A program made the translations under genes and the position numbers. A stretch of DNA of 64,000 bases from Ctenosaura bakeri (lineage: Eukaryota > Chordata > Lepidosauria > Squamata > Iguanidae), in contig CAOLHI010003110.1 in assembly GCA_948474755.1 (NCBI GenBank), positions 62,001 to 126,000 of the forward strand, given 5' to 3'. The notes beneath the pieces are model-generated. The model ran no database searches and was not told the DNA's origin. It was given only the letters and a program-made list of their open reading frames with translations. This document shows positions 22,318 to 32,530 of the stretch, piece by piece. Every line of letters starts with the position of its first letter. The first letter of the stretch is position 1.

Positions 22318-23104
22318 GGGCCCATTCACATACAGAAATGTAGTTCCATCCAATGGAATCCTGGGTTGAACACTGTGGGGGGGGCATTTAGAATTCTCAA
22401 CTAGATTGCTTTAGGGCCTCACTAATCTACAAAGCCCTGGATTCCATAGAATGTAACCAGGGCAGGAAGACTGCTGTGGAATCTTGGTGTTTGCAGAGCA
22501 ATCTGGCTGAGAATTCTAAATGTCCCTCCCTCCACTGCACATCCCAGGATTCCATGAGATGGAACCATGGCAATTAAAGTGCAATAATACCACTGTGGCC
22601 CTTTTCACATGCGGGCGGGGAAACGGGCAGCTCCATGCAGAAACAGAGCTTACCTTTATTCCATCGCTGTGCGGAGCTGCCCGTTTTGCCGCTCCACACT
22701 CGGCGGCATCTGCGGCGTCCGCTGCGTCCGGCAGCACCCAAAATGGCGGCTTCTGACTGACGGAGGCTCTCCGCCAGTAGGAGAAGCTCGCCAGCTGGAA
22801 ATCCTGCCCCCCGTGCAATCTGCAGGCACGCTCTTGTGCACGCCTGCAGATCTATACCGGCGCTGAGATGGGGCTGGATGGGGCTGCACGCCCCGTGCCT
22901 TTTAAAACCCAAAAAGCAAGTGGTTTTACAAAAGCATGGGCGGCGCCTCTTCCGGTCACCCCACGTGGATTGGGGTGTGGATTTACTCTAAAGTAATCCG
23001 CCCCGATCCACATTACGGTGTAGACGACCTCCGCAGAGGTTGCTCTACACCGTTTTTTAAGCCCCATGTGAAAAGGACCTATGATTGTGAAGTATGAATG
23101 GGCC
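22318..23104. mobile_element. Family A MITE, split by a GC-rich element
   Basis: The left terminus GGCCCATTCACATAC is at 22319. The right terminus GTATGAATGGGCC is at 23092-23104. The arms carry GGAATCCTGGG and CCCAGGATTCCATGAGATGG. It appears partly duplicated internally (about 280 bp without the insertion). The GC-rich element sits at 22597-23079. Confidence 0.65.
22597..23079. mobile_element. GC-rich non-autonomous element G1
   Basis: A 483-bp CpG-rich block starts GGCCCTTTTCACATGCGGG and ends CCCCATGTGAAAAGGACC. The flanking triplets are TGT and TAT (2 of 3 match). Several frames of 70-110 codons in it are products of base composition, not genes. It has no coding domain, and its termini match the family A MITEs. 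Confidence 0.75.
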
Positions 23105-24238
23105 TACAGTGAAGATGTGAACCTGGGTCTCCATGACATAAATCCAGCTAATTTTTGTACTGTGCTACACTTGCTCCTTTAAGTTCAAATTGTCATTTGC
23201 TGAACAAGGACGCCCATTCACCATGAGCAAAAGTATCTTGAGATATAGTACACTTAGGGTGCTAACCACATGTCATTGTCCGTAACATTTGTCAGTTGGT
23301 CATTGTCTTTATATTCTTACAAAAAATGTTAACATGAAAACCCTCAAACATGACTGGAAAAAATCCAGTGCTTGTACTTTGAAAACTGCATTTACCATTG
23401 TGAATGCCATCCTTTCTAAAAACTGCATCCCATCATGTTTACAAAAGGTTATCTCTTCTCCCAAAAGAACATGCATTAGTACTTTTTACTCATTCAGCAC
23501 TGGACACTCCCTATCAACAACAGCCTTCCTAGCGGGAAAAAGGGGCAAATTAATCTTAAAAAGAGACAATTTAAGGGAGTTGGACTACAAGTTGGAGTTC
23601 ATTAGGAGGCCATAAAGCACTGCCTGTCTAACATGCTATGTTCCCCAGATACTAGTCCAGAAAGCAATATTGTCTGCTTAAATGGATCATCACCAAGGCT
23701 GTAGGAAAGAAACAGTTTCTTAGATGAGTTATTTGATACTGTAACCCTATCCAAACGATCATTACTCATATAGTGCAGGAAGGCAAAGCAAGCTAGCCCC
23801 TTCCCCATGAACAGAGAAAGCTCTCCTCTTCACAAAGTCACTCTGCACATGACAGAACAACAAAAACATTTGTAAAAGAGATAGGGCTAGCACATTCTCC
23901 CTGCCTATGTGTTCAGGCAATATAAATAATGAAGAATTTCATAGGACATGTGGAAAAATGACATCCAAAGTTATGCTGCCAAATCTTTTGATCTAATCAA
24001 AACTGTATACAAACAAAACCCTATTTCTTTCATGACCTGGGCATATTCTCAGTTTGAAGAGGCAAAAAGAAGGGAATAATAAGTTTCAAATATATGCCCA
24101 GTGCACTTCCAGCTCATAAGTCTCTAGAAAACCCCAACTCAGAGCTGGCCAGAGAATATTTTCTTGCCTGAGTTGAAAGTTAAGATGGTACCTGACTCAA
24201 AGACTGGAACATTAATAAAAAAGTCTTAATACATTTTT
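23105..24238. other. Unique sequence, no gene seen
   Basis: Non-repetitive. A 108-codon open frame at 23289-23615 has no recognisable features. Confidence 0.35.
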
Positions 24239-24440
24239 GGCCATTTCCACCCTACACTATTATAGTGCTATTACTCCACTTTCAACCTCCTGTGGAATTC
24301 TGGGGTTTGTAGTTTTCTGAGGCCCAAGAGCTCTCTGGCTGAGAATTCTCAGTGCCCCTCCCTAAACTATAAATCCCAGAATTCCATAGGATGTTGAAAG
24401 TGGAATAATAACACTATAACAGTATAGTGCGGAAATGGCC
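24239..24440. mobile_element. Palindromic MITE, family A, well preserved
   Basis: 202 bp, termini GGCCATTTCCAC and GCGGAAATGGCC, exact 3-bp flanks TTT. The arms mirror each other for about 90 bp (CCACTTTCAACCTCC against GGATGTTGAAAGTGG). Confidence 0.9.
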
Positions 24441-25483
24441 TTTGTTTAATTTGTGAACTCAAAACCCTGTTATGTTTGCATTAGCACCGGCTGTGAGGAA
24501 AAATTAACAAGTTAATTTGTTATCATGTCTACAGTTGCTGGTCCCATTCAGAACCATAGTATTGACACACAAAATACCCTCTAATACTTTGGTTGACACC
24601 ACTGCCCACAAATGGCGGAGTTCGTTGTTGGCTCTTTCAAAAGTACACTTTAGGTAGTTTAAATGCATTGTACAAACTAGCACGTCTGAGTTGTACTGGA
24701 ATCCCACATTCTAATCACTGGCTGAGATTGGTGTGGTTTTTAGTCTGGAAAAGTTGTCCATAAAGCATACAATCTTACAATCTGTTTAGTTACATTTTGT
24801 CACTGCTCTGCTATGTGTCTTCTCTTCTTTCCATCCCTGATAAAATGTATGCTGCTCACTCACCTTTCAAATGTCAAGCATAGTTTGAGAGAATGACAAA
24901 AAACATAGAAAGTGCCTTCAACATGCCTCTTAAATTCTCAAAATGCCCTTTAAAAAAACATTAACACTAATTAAATTTACTGCATGTTACACTAAAACAT
25001 GTCATGTCATTTCAACTTTTCTTCTTTTGAAATGTAACTTTTGCCCTTCTTACACACACATACACACACACCCAAGTATTCCATGTACATAAACTGTCTA
25101 GACTGGCCATTGAAACTTCCTCCATTACTACTGACTGAAGAATACCTGTTACCACATATGAGGGCAGCAGACTAGCTGAGGAGGTACAAGAGAGGTTCTT
25201 TTAAGGAAACAGTGGAAGTTGGCCAGCCCCTGTAGCCCTGCTCTCTACTTTAGTATCCATTGCATGAGGCAGCTGGCAAAGTCTGGTCTTTTCCCCTAAA
25301 AAACAGAAATTGAAAGGAGTCTTCTATGACTTGCCCCAGAGAGAGAGAGACAGACAGACAGACATTCCTCTTGGAATATTGCCCTCAGATGACCATCACT
25401 ACAATCAAATGGTTGAGTCAAACTGTACTACAAGAGTATTTGCACCTGGCCAAGATTGTCTGCCTTCATCCCCTTCTTCTTTC
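24441..25483. other. Unique sequence, no gene seen
   Basis: An imperfect CA-rich tract lies at 25052-25071 and a short GA/CAGA tract at 25339-25363. No repeat family or exon was recognised. Confidence 0.35.
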
Positions 25484-26470
25484 ATAGAATCATAGAGTTG
25501 GAAAGGAGCAAAATGGCCACCTAGTCCAACCACCTGCCATACAAGAATCCTCAACAAAAGTGATAGCACAAAATATAAAATAATGAATTGTTTTAATGGT
25601 TGAAAAATATTTAACATATTAAGAAGATGAATATGTGGCTTGAAGCAAGATGATGGGAGTTACAATGTGGCCAAGGAGACAGTAGAAAGAACTGCTTTTT
25701 AACAGGATGTGAGAGAGAGATAAGAGACACCAGAATGGGAAAAAAACAAGTTACTAGCTAGCCTGAGCTGAGAGATAAAGATTTTGACTCTCTGAGGAAA
25801 GAGAGCAACAGCAATGCAATTCTGGAGATTAGAAGTGTTTTGCATGTGCCTCTGTCTATACTTTACAACCACTGGAATCCAGGTGCATATTTTTGAAAAG
25901 ACAGAAGGATATAAGTTTTAGAAATGTATTCAGGTCCAAACTCAATAACTTTGGGATTGGTCCAATTGCACAATTGAAATCTTTAATTGTAATGTTTAAT
26001 TGTTTAATTAAAATCTGCCTTCTTACTTCACTCAAAATTCTCTGAGTTTCATTAGGCTCCAGGCAATTTTGTGGCAACAAAAGGACTCTTGAAAGATGGT
26101 CATCCAACCTCTGTTGGAGAAGGAGTCCAGGACCTTCTGTGGCAATCTATTTCACTGTCAAACACCTCTTTTACCATATGGATGTTCTTCTTAAAGTTTG
26201 GGTAGAATAGCTTTTGATGAAATTTGAAGTCACAGGTTCATTTCCTAGTCTCTGGAGCAGTAGAAAACCAGCATGCTCCATATTCTACATGACATCCCTT
26301 CAGATATTTAAAGAGGGCTATCATATCACTCTTATTCTTTTTCTTCTTCATGCTAAATATATCCAGTTCCTTCACCTATTCCTTATAGGGCTTGGCTTCC
26401 AGAGTTTTTAACTATCTTGGTCACTCGCTTCTGGAGCTTCCCAGTAACCTTCTTGAGCAGTGCTTTTTGA
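25484..26470 (-). mobile_element. CR1 LINE 3' end, split in two
   Basis: The tail TCATAGAATCATAGAGTTGG starts at 25484 and CR1 runs to 25560. The same element resumes at 26084 (GGACTCTTGAAAGATGGTC, antisense of the C-terminal coding region) and continues to about 26470 with AGATATTTAAAGAGGGCTATC. The gap is a 514-bp foreign insertion. Confidence 0.8.
25561..26074. mobile_element. Unclassified 514-bp insertion in CR1
   Basis: Flanked by an exact 9-bp duplication CAACAAAAG (25552-25560 and 26075-26083), both copies continuing into CR1. It has no poly-A and no recognised domain. CACAAAAT near its start (25567) is mirrored by ATTTTGTG at its end, a possible short inverted terminus. Read instead as TG...CA it could be a solo LTR with a 7-bp repeat. 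The class is unresolved. Confidence 0.6.
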
Positions 26471-26512
26471 GAGTACCTTATACTTTCCCTATCAGCAGAA
26501 TTCTAGAAGCTA

Positions 26513-26556
26513 AGGTTGCCATAAGTTGGAAATGACTTGACGGTACATAACAACAA
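26513..26556 (+). mobile_element. BovB/Sauria SINE tail scrap
   Basis: Only the shared 3' tail is present: GGTTGCCATAAGTTGGAAAT, then GACTTGACGGTACATAACAA. Confidence 0.75.
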
Positions 26557-26850
26557 TGTGATTCCTTGGGCTGATCACTGAAAGTAAACCGCTGGAGTTT
26601 CTCTGCTACTCTCTCCCAAGTCCACATGGACAGGGAACATCCCTTAATAAAGTATTCCACTGTTTCTATTAAGTGTCCCAATGTTTCCTTCAAGCTGAGG
26701 GCAGCTTGGTTTCTGTCCTCTAACCTTGAAGAGAGCCTATCTGTGTCCCTCAGGTCTGAACATGCTACCTTTACATTTAGGATCTAATGGCACTAGGTCC
26801 TCCATTTAATGTCCCAGAATGGAATTGATGCTGAGGTGTTAAACAGAGAC

Positions 26851-26851
<1 letters not shown>

Positions 26852-26896
<45 letters not shown>
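26852..26896. repeat. (ATC)15 microsatellite
   Basis: Fifteen perfect ATC units. Confidence 0.95.
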
Positions 26897-26898
<2 letters not shown>

Positions 26899-27049
26899 AC
26901 TTCTTGAGTTAAAACAAAGAAACACTGATGAACTACAAGCAAGTAACCACTAAGTGCAAAACCACACAAGATTCAGATATTGCATCTCAATGATATACCG
27001 GTAGCTATGTACCTTAATTATTTGACTTCTTGTCTGGGCTTTGATATAA

Positions 27050-27145
27050 GCCCAGATATTAAGTTACTTTTTAGACTACAACTCCCAAGATATCTCAGAT
27101 AGCATAAGGGGAGTTGTAGTCCAAGTAACTTTTCCAAGCCCTGTA
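27050..27145. mobile_element. Palindromic MITE, family D
   Basis: AAGTTACTTTTTAGACTACAACTCCCA pairs with GGGGAGTTGTAGTCCAAGTAACTTTTCC, giving a short hairpin of about 90 nt. Confidence 0.75.
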
Positions 27146-28243
27146 TAGGCTTTATCCCAAAACATATCATCAACAACTAAGAGTGGAGCAAACCAAAAGA
27201 GTATCCATGTCATTTAGAATATGTAATAGTTTATGATTAACAATTGTTAGCTGGTTCTTGGAAAGTATCCAAGTGAATAGAAGTCTCCTTCTGGGACACA
27301 AGCACAGAACGTGTGATTATCTAATAAATAAATGTTAAGGAATGTAAATGCATCAAAGCCCCTTGAAATAGGATAAATATGCACTCACAATAGCTGGGGC
27401 ATATTGGTCATAAAAAGGTTTCAGACTATGACAAGTATAGTCATGTTGAATGTTTCTGTTCTATGTATGAATTTTCCTTTGGATTGTGAAATGTTAGTAT
27501 ATATGGGGATGTGAATTATGGTACAGCAGCTCCAAGATGGAAAAACAGAACTAGACCATAAAAGGGGTGGAAGGGGAGATATTTTGTACAGAGACAGCAC
27601 TTGAACACAAACTCAAGTTATCTGGCTGCTGCTCTGACTCCTCAACCATCAATCTTTATTTTGCCCAGTAAGCCAATTGCTTCTCAAACAAATTCCTTTC
27701 CCAACCATACCAGCAAAAATAAACAGTGCCTAGATTATGCTGAATGGAAAGAATTGGCCTTTGTTTGTTAATAAAACCAATTAATACCCTACCCACAGGA
27801 CATCAGATTTCTCCCTTGGCATTTTCCTTTGTTTGGGACATTACACTGTTCTTAGTTCTTCTGCCTGCTCAAGAAATGTGCTGAGGGGAGTGGTATTGTC
27901 CTTTTTTAAAATAAAGTTACAAGACATTCTGGGAAACAAAGAGGAGACAGAACAGGGAGGAAGCAGTTTTGTTTGTTGTTCCTACCATTAGACTGTCTTT
28001 ATTCCCGACATTAGTTGGAACTATAGGGCTGTACCTCCTAGAATCTGCTCTTTATTTAGGATTAGCAGATATTTTACCTTTATAACTCCATCAAACAAGT
28101 TTTTTTTCCCCTACAGATGAGAAACTGTGAAGGAAAAACTTGAGCACAGTTAAGATGTGACAAATAGACATATTTCTAGGGCCAGGGGATATGGCTAATG
28201 GGGAACAGTACAAATTTATATGCCTCAAATACATGAGAAATTT
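27146..28243. other. Unique sequence, no gene seen
   Basis: No repeat or coding signature was recognised. Confidence 0.35.
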
Positions 28244-28318
28244 TTGAATTCCACTCAGTCTGTGGAATTCAAACCATCATTTGATGTAACCCACTGTGGG
28301 TCACATCAAATGATGGTT
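28244..28318. repeat. Two back-to-back hairpins
   Basis: Hairpin 1 has arms TTGAATTCCAC and GTGGAATTCAA (28244-28272, 7-nt loop). Hairpin 2 has 22-nt arms starting AACCATCATTTGATGT (28272-28293 and 28297-28318) with one mismatch and loop CTG. Both are visible directly. The function is unknown; it may be a remnant of a short inverted-repeat element. Confidence 0.85.
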
Positions 28319-28380
28319 ATATTCAACCAACATCTCTGGTCTTCAAAAAGTGTGGAGTGAAATCCACATATCTGGATCAG

Positions 28381-28505
28381 GGCTTTTTTCACACCACAAA
28401 GTTATAGTGCTGTGCTTGTGCTTTACTTGCCACAGCTGCATCCTGTGGAATCCTGCAGTTTGTAGTTTGGTGAGGCACTAGGGCTGTGTTTGTTAGAGCA
28501 ACATA
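28381..28505. mobile_element. Family A MITE, left half only
   Basis: Starts GGCTTTTTTCACACCAC, contains CATCCTGTGGAATCCTGCAG and TTTGTAGTTTGGTGAGGCAC, and ends without a mirrored arm. Confidence 0.6.
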
Positions 28506-28626
28506 CAATTTAGAACAGAATTATCTGCATCAATTTTCATTCGCCAAAGCAGAACTTGGAAATCGCTCATGTATAACTCTCAGAGGACTCTCAAAGAGTC
28601 ACATTTTTGGTGCATAACTCTCAGAG

Positions 28627-28837
28627 GGCTCTTTCACATGACATAATCATATCATTATGATTCCACTTTACCTGCCATGACTGCACCCTATGGAATCCTG
28701 GGATTTGTAGTTTGATGAAGCACTAGAGCTCCCTGGCTGAAAATTCCAAACAACCCTCCCTAAACTATAAACCCCAGGATTCCATAGCATGTTGCCATGG
28801 TAATTAAAGCAGTATTATGTGCTAGTGTGGACGGGCT
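28627..28837. mobile_element. Palindromic MITE, family A subtype 2
   Basis: Left end GGCTCTTTCACATGAC, right end GCTAGTGTGGACGGGCT, arms GACTGCACCCTATGGAATCC and GGATTCCATAGCATGTTGCC. No exact flanking duplication. Confidence 0.75.
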
Positions 28838-29335
28838 TGTGGTTCCCCTGATCTTGTACAGAAGTCTGTTAAACAAATATGTCATTATAGGAAGACTGCT
28901 TCTTAGTACATTATAGTAGCTTTCTACTGCATCCAAAGAAGTGGATAGCCATGAAAGCTCAAAATAAAAGCTAGTTAGTCTTAAAGGTGCTGCTATATTC
29001 CTTTTCTCCCATCTCACTCTCTTTCTTCTTTTTGGTCCATGAGTTTATGGAAGTCAATAATAATTTACAGCAGCCTCAATGGCTTCACTGTAGTTATAAC
29101 TTTAGCACTCTTGCTCACCTGCTCCTTTTTTTTTTTAACCAGATGTCATTCTGAAAGGATGATAATGCTGCAGTTTATGTCATTCTTTTGGTCTGATGGT
29201 GTAACCTAGTGGAATCAAGGCATCTGTTGCTTATTGGCAAGGAGAATTCCATAATTCACAGCAGGCTGGCTTCATGTTAAGAACTTAACAGCCGCTAGTG
29301 AAACCTGAAAAAATGTTCAGCTCCAGCATTACTTC
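28838..29335. other. Unique sequence, no gene seen
   Basis: No repeat family or exon was recognised. A short T-run lies at 29128-29137. Confidence 0.35.
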
Positions 29336-29440
29336 CTAAATTGGCCTTCTGCACTTGGATGCCCTCCAGATGTGTTGTACTACAACTCCCATCCCATTGG
29401 GATGGTGGGAATTCTAGTCTAAGACATCTGTTGGCACAAG
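29336..29440. mobile_element. Palindromic MITE, family C
   Basis: GGATGCCCTCCAGATGTGTTG, then TACTACAACTCCCATCCCA and GATGGTGGGAATTCTAGTC. The second arm is shortened. Confidence 0.6.
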
Positions 29441-31285
29441 ATTGAGAGAAAGCTATTCTAGAGAGATCTATCCAGAGGCTTGCATTTGGAATCAGTGTTA
29501 TATGACAGTATATTTTATATATTGACAGATATTTCACAGATGCTCACAGTATGATGTATAGCTTTACCACATTTATTGCACAGGTGTCATAAAATAGTCT
29601 ACTCTCAATGTGGATGCTTTGTCATAGTGCTTAGTTTTTACTGCCTGGGCTTGAATGATAGACTAATGAATGTGGTCTTTTATCTGTTTGCTTCAACATT
29701 TCCATTAGAGGAAAGAAAGTCTGGAATAGTTGCCCTGAGACAAAAGTGGGATCAAGGGATCTCATGTAAAACATAGAAGCATTAGTTTTCTGGGCTACAT
29801 CTCTCAGAAAAAAATATCCAAACTCCTCAGCCAGCCAGATTTCTGCATGTTTTGTTAATAAGAGTAACTTTTCCAAGCTTTGATCTCATTATTTAGGAAG
29901 GAAATTGTTTGATGCAGATAGATTTGGTTGTTCTGTAGAGGTCTGCTGAAGTCTAGAAAGTTTTTACCTTCACTTAGATATTCTGTAGTGGAAATGAAGG
30001 CATGGACCAAGCAGACCTTACACCTATAGCTGTTGCAGCTATTGTAATGTGGTAGGGAAGTGATGCCCCTAATGCCTAAAACATTGCTATAACAGCAGCT
30101 GGGGAAGCTGTAGAATCTCCATTTCCCAAGGATCTGGAGCACAGCCATGGCAGCATTCCAGTTCTAAAAACTAGGAAAGGAGTTTTTGCAGCTATCAAAG
30201 AAGAGATGATGAGGTGAGCAGGTGAGCAGAAGACACCTGTTGTTTTAGAAGAAGATCTTAATGCAGAGGCAGGCTAGTATGATTTCTATAACCAGGAACC
30301 TCCATATTTAGAGGGACCAGGGAAATATTCCTGAGAGTATTGATATCTGCAGTCATCAAGTGGCACTGGCAGCAAGGAAGTGGAAGAAGGGTTCGTGGAA
30401 GACTTAATACATCCACCATTTGCAATCTACTAAAATCTAGACTGGGCAACAACTGGTCATAAACTGAAATAGCATTAGTGGCTGGACTCTTTGAGATATC
30501 CAAACAATGCCTCCCACCCCATTCTTGCTGCTTGGTTATACAAGCAGCTCCCTAATTTATCAAGGAGCTATGGGCTATGAACACAGGGCTGGACATATGA
30601 ACATATATTGGAACACACAACCAGCAAATTATCTCACCGACTTTGTGATGGTAATGCTAGTAGTTCATTTTGTTCTGCCACTATTGTATCTTCAAGTACT
30701 GTAGCCGTTATGGATGAACAATCTTCTCCCAATTACTTACTCTTGGCAAAGCAGGCTGTCTCAATATACCAAGACAGTCACTTGAGAATTCACTGACCCC
30801 TGCAAGATTCCTCATCTCCAGTGTGAGAAGAGACAGGGAAGGCTTTTTCCCCTGCTGAAGTTTCCACAGTTTGGGCAAAATGTTCCTGCATAAAACTAGT
30901 TTCTTTTCCCTTTGTGAAACAAAGCAGACACGAACAGCAAGGACAGAAAGATTGACTGATGCATCAAAAAGACTCATACAACTCACTTAGTGCTTCTGAA
31001 TTTTAAAAACCTGTGTAACAATGAACCTATTACTGTAGGTTTGACCTCCTGACATCCAGAATACTAGATAAGATTCTCAAGTGTACAGCTATATCATTAA
31101 ATACCGAAGTCAGAATCATCCATATCATAGTATTTCTAATTTCTATGTATGACTGTGAAAGAGGGACTGTGGAAAAAGCTGACAGGGAAAAAAACCCAAC
31201 ACAATTCATTTGGAATGTGATGCCAGAAGAGAGTCCTAAGGATACTGTGGGCTGCTTAAAAAGGACAAATAAATGGATACTAACT
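29441..31285. other. Unique sequence with a family-D MITE scrap
   Basis: A decayed family-D palindrome lies at about 29780-29880 (GGGCTACATCTCTCAG and AGTAACTTTTCCAAGC). Otherwise nothing was recognised; open frames of up to about 97 codons look random. Confidence 0.35.
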
Positions 31286-31287
31286 AC

Positions 31288-31500
31288 CTTAAAGTCTGAT
31301 CCTGCCTGATCTTGGAAAATAAGCAGGGCCAGCCCTGGTTTGTACTTAGATGGGAGACTGCCAAGGAATACCAGGTGCTGTAGGCTAGATTTCAGAGGAA
31401 GCAACTGGCAAAGCTGCCTCTGAATATTCCTTACCTAAGAAAGCCCTATAAAATTCATGCAGTCGCCATAAACTGATGAACAACTTGAAGGCACATGTAC
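31288..31500 (+). mobile_element. 5S rRNA-derived SINE, best-preserved copy
   Basis: The 5S part 31297-31386 is easy to read: GATCCTGCCTGATCTTGG, AAATAAGCAGGGCCAG (A box), GTACTTAGATGGGAGACTGCC (C box) and AATACCAGGTGCTGTAGGCT. Body TATTCCTTACCTAAGAAAGCC and BovB-like tail GTCGCCATAAACTGATG follow. Confidence 0.9.
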
Positions 31501-31509
31501 ATACACAAG

Positions 31510-31805
31510 AGAAATTAGGCTGGTATCCACAGGATCCACAGAAAAATTCTCACCAGAAGCCAATATGACTAAATTGAGGCTGTTGTACTTTGGACAGATG
31601 ACATGAATCTTTAGAAAAGATAGTAATGCTCAGTAAAGTGGAGGGCAGTAAGGAAAAGGAAAGACTGGACTACAGATGGGTTGATTCGATCAAGGAAGCT
31701 ACAACCCTTAGTTTGCAAGTCCTGTGGATGATTGTGGCTCTTGGAAGTATTTCATTCATAGTGTCACCAAAAGTCAAAACTAACTTGACATAACTATACA
31801 ATAAT
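31510..31805 (+). mobile_element. BovB/RTE LINE 3' end
   Basis: GAGGCTGTTGTACTTTGGAC, TAATGCTCAGTAAAGTGGAG, GGGTTGATTCGATCAAGGAA and GTGTCACCAAAAGTCAAAAC follow the RTE ORF2 terminus in order. It lies directly behind a 5S-SINE. Stops break the frame. Confidence 0.8.
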
Positions 31806-32328
31806 CACACCCAGAATAGCTTTTTCTTTGGCCCCTGTTGGAGAAATAGGAAAACTTTGTGTGGCCTGTTGTGAAAAGTTTGCAAAAGTTTGAAGCCATT
31901 ATTGTTCCTCTCCCTCCTGATCTTTACCCCATAATACCAGACTATAGAGGGCCCAGGATATTTCCACAGGAACTGGATCAATAACAATTTCATCTTCAGT
32001 TGATACAGCACAAAAATATGGCCATAGTAATTGGAGGGACTCAGCCATGCGATTCAGATGCTTGCCCTTGTCCAGCTTGACTGTTAACAACCACCCAGAG
32101 GGGACTGACTGAGTGAATTCAAGAAGTGATTATTGCTTCTTTGCTGGTTGCCTTGAAGAAGATGTCTCTGTGGTTCTTCCTTAAGAAATTCTTTTTGGAC
32201 TCAACAGAATGCTAACGGCTACTACCTGTCCATAAGAAACAAGGTGCTTAAGAGGAAAGTGGCAGCTTAGCTCCCAATGGATATGTACAGCCATTTCAAT
32301 ACAGGTTTAGGTCCAGATATGGCAATAA
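31806..32328. other. Unique sequence, no gene seen
   Basis: No repeat or coding signature was recognised. Confidence 0.35.
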
Positions 32329-32530
32329 GGCAATTTCCACACTCCACTCTTATAGTGCTATTACTCCACTTTCCACATCCTGTGGAATCCAGGGGGTTGC
32401 AGTTTAAGGAGGGCCATTTAAAATTCTCAGTCAGAGAGCTCTTTGTCCTCAGTGAACTACAAATGCCAGAATTCCACAGGGTGCTGAAAGTGGAATAATA
32501 GCACTATAACAGTGGAGTGTGGAAAGGTCC
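32329..32530. mobile_element. Palindromic MITE, family A
   Basis: Termini GGCAATTTCCACACTCC and GGAGTGTGGAAAGGTCC, exact 3-bp flanks TAA, mirrored CCACTTTCCACATCCTG and GGGTGCTGAAAGTGG arms. Confidence 0.9.

Noticed and set aside
22516..23067. Several overlapping 70-112-codon frames
   Set aside because: All fall in and around the CpG-rich element at 22597-23079 on both strands at once, which is typical of composition, not coding.
31297..31386. A functional 5S rRNA gene
   Set aside because: The sequence is truncated and diverged from 5S rRNA, lacks a T-run terminator at the right place and continues into a SINE body and BovB tail.
31030..31404. 124-codon minus-strand open frame
   Set aside because: Overlaps the antisense of a 5S-derived SINE and has no recognisable features.
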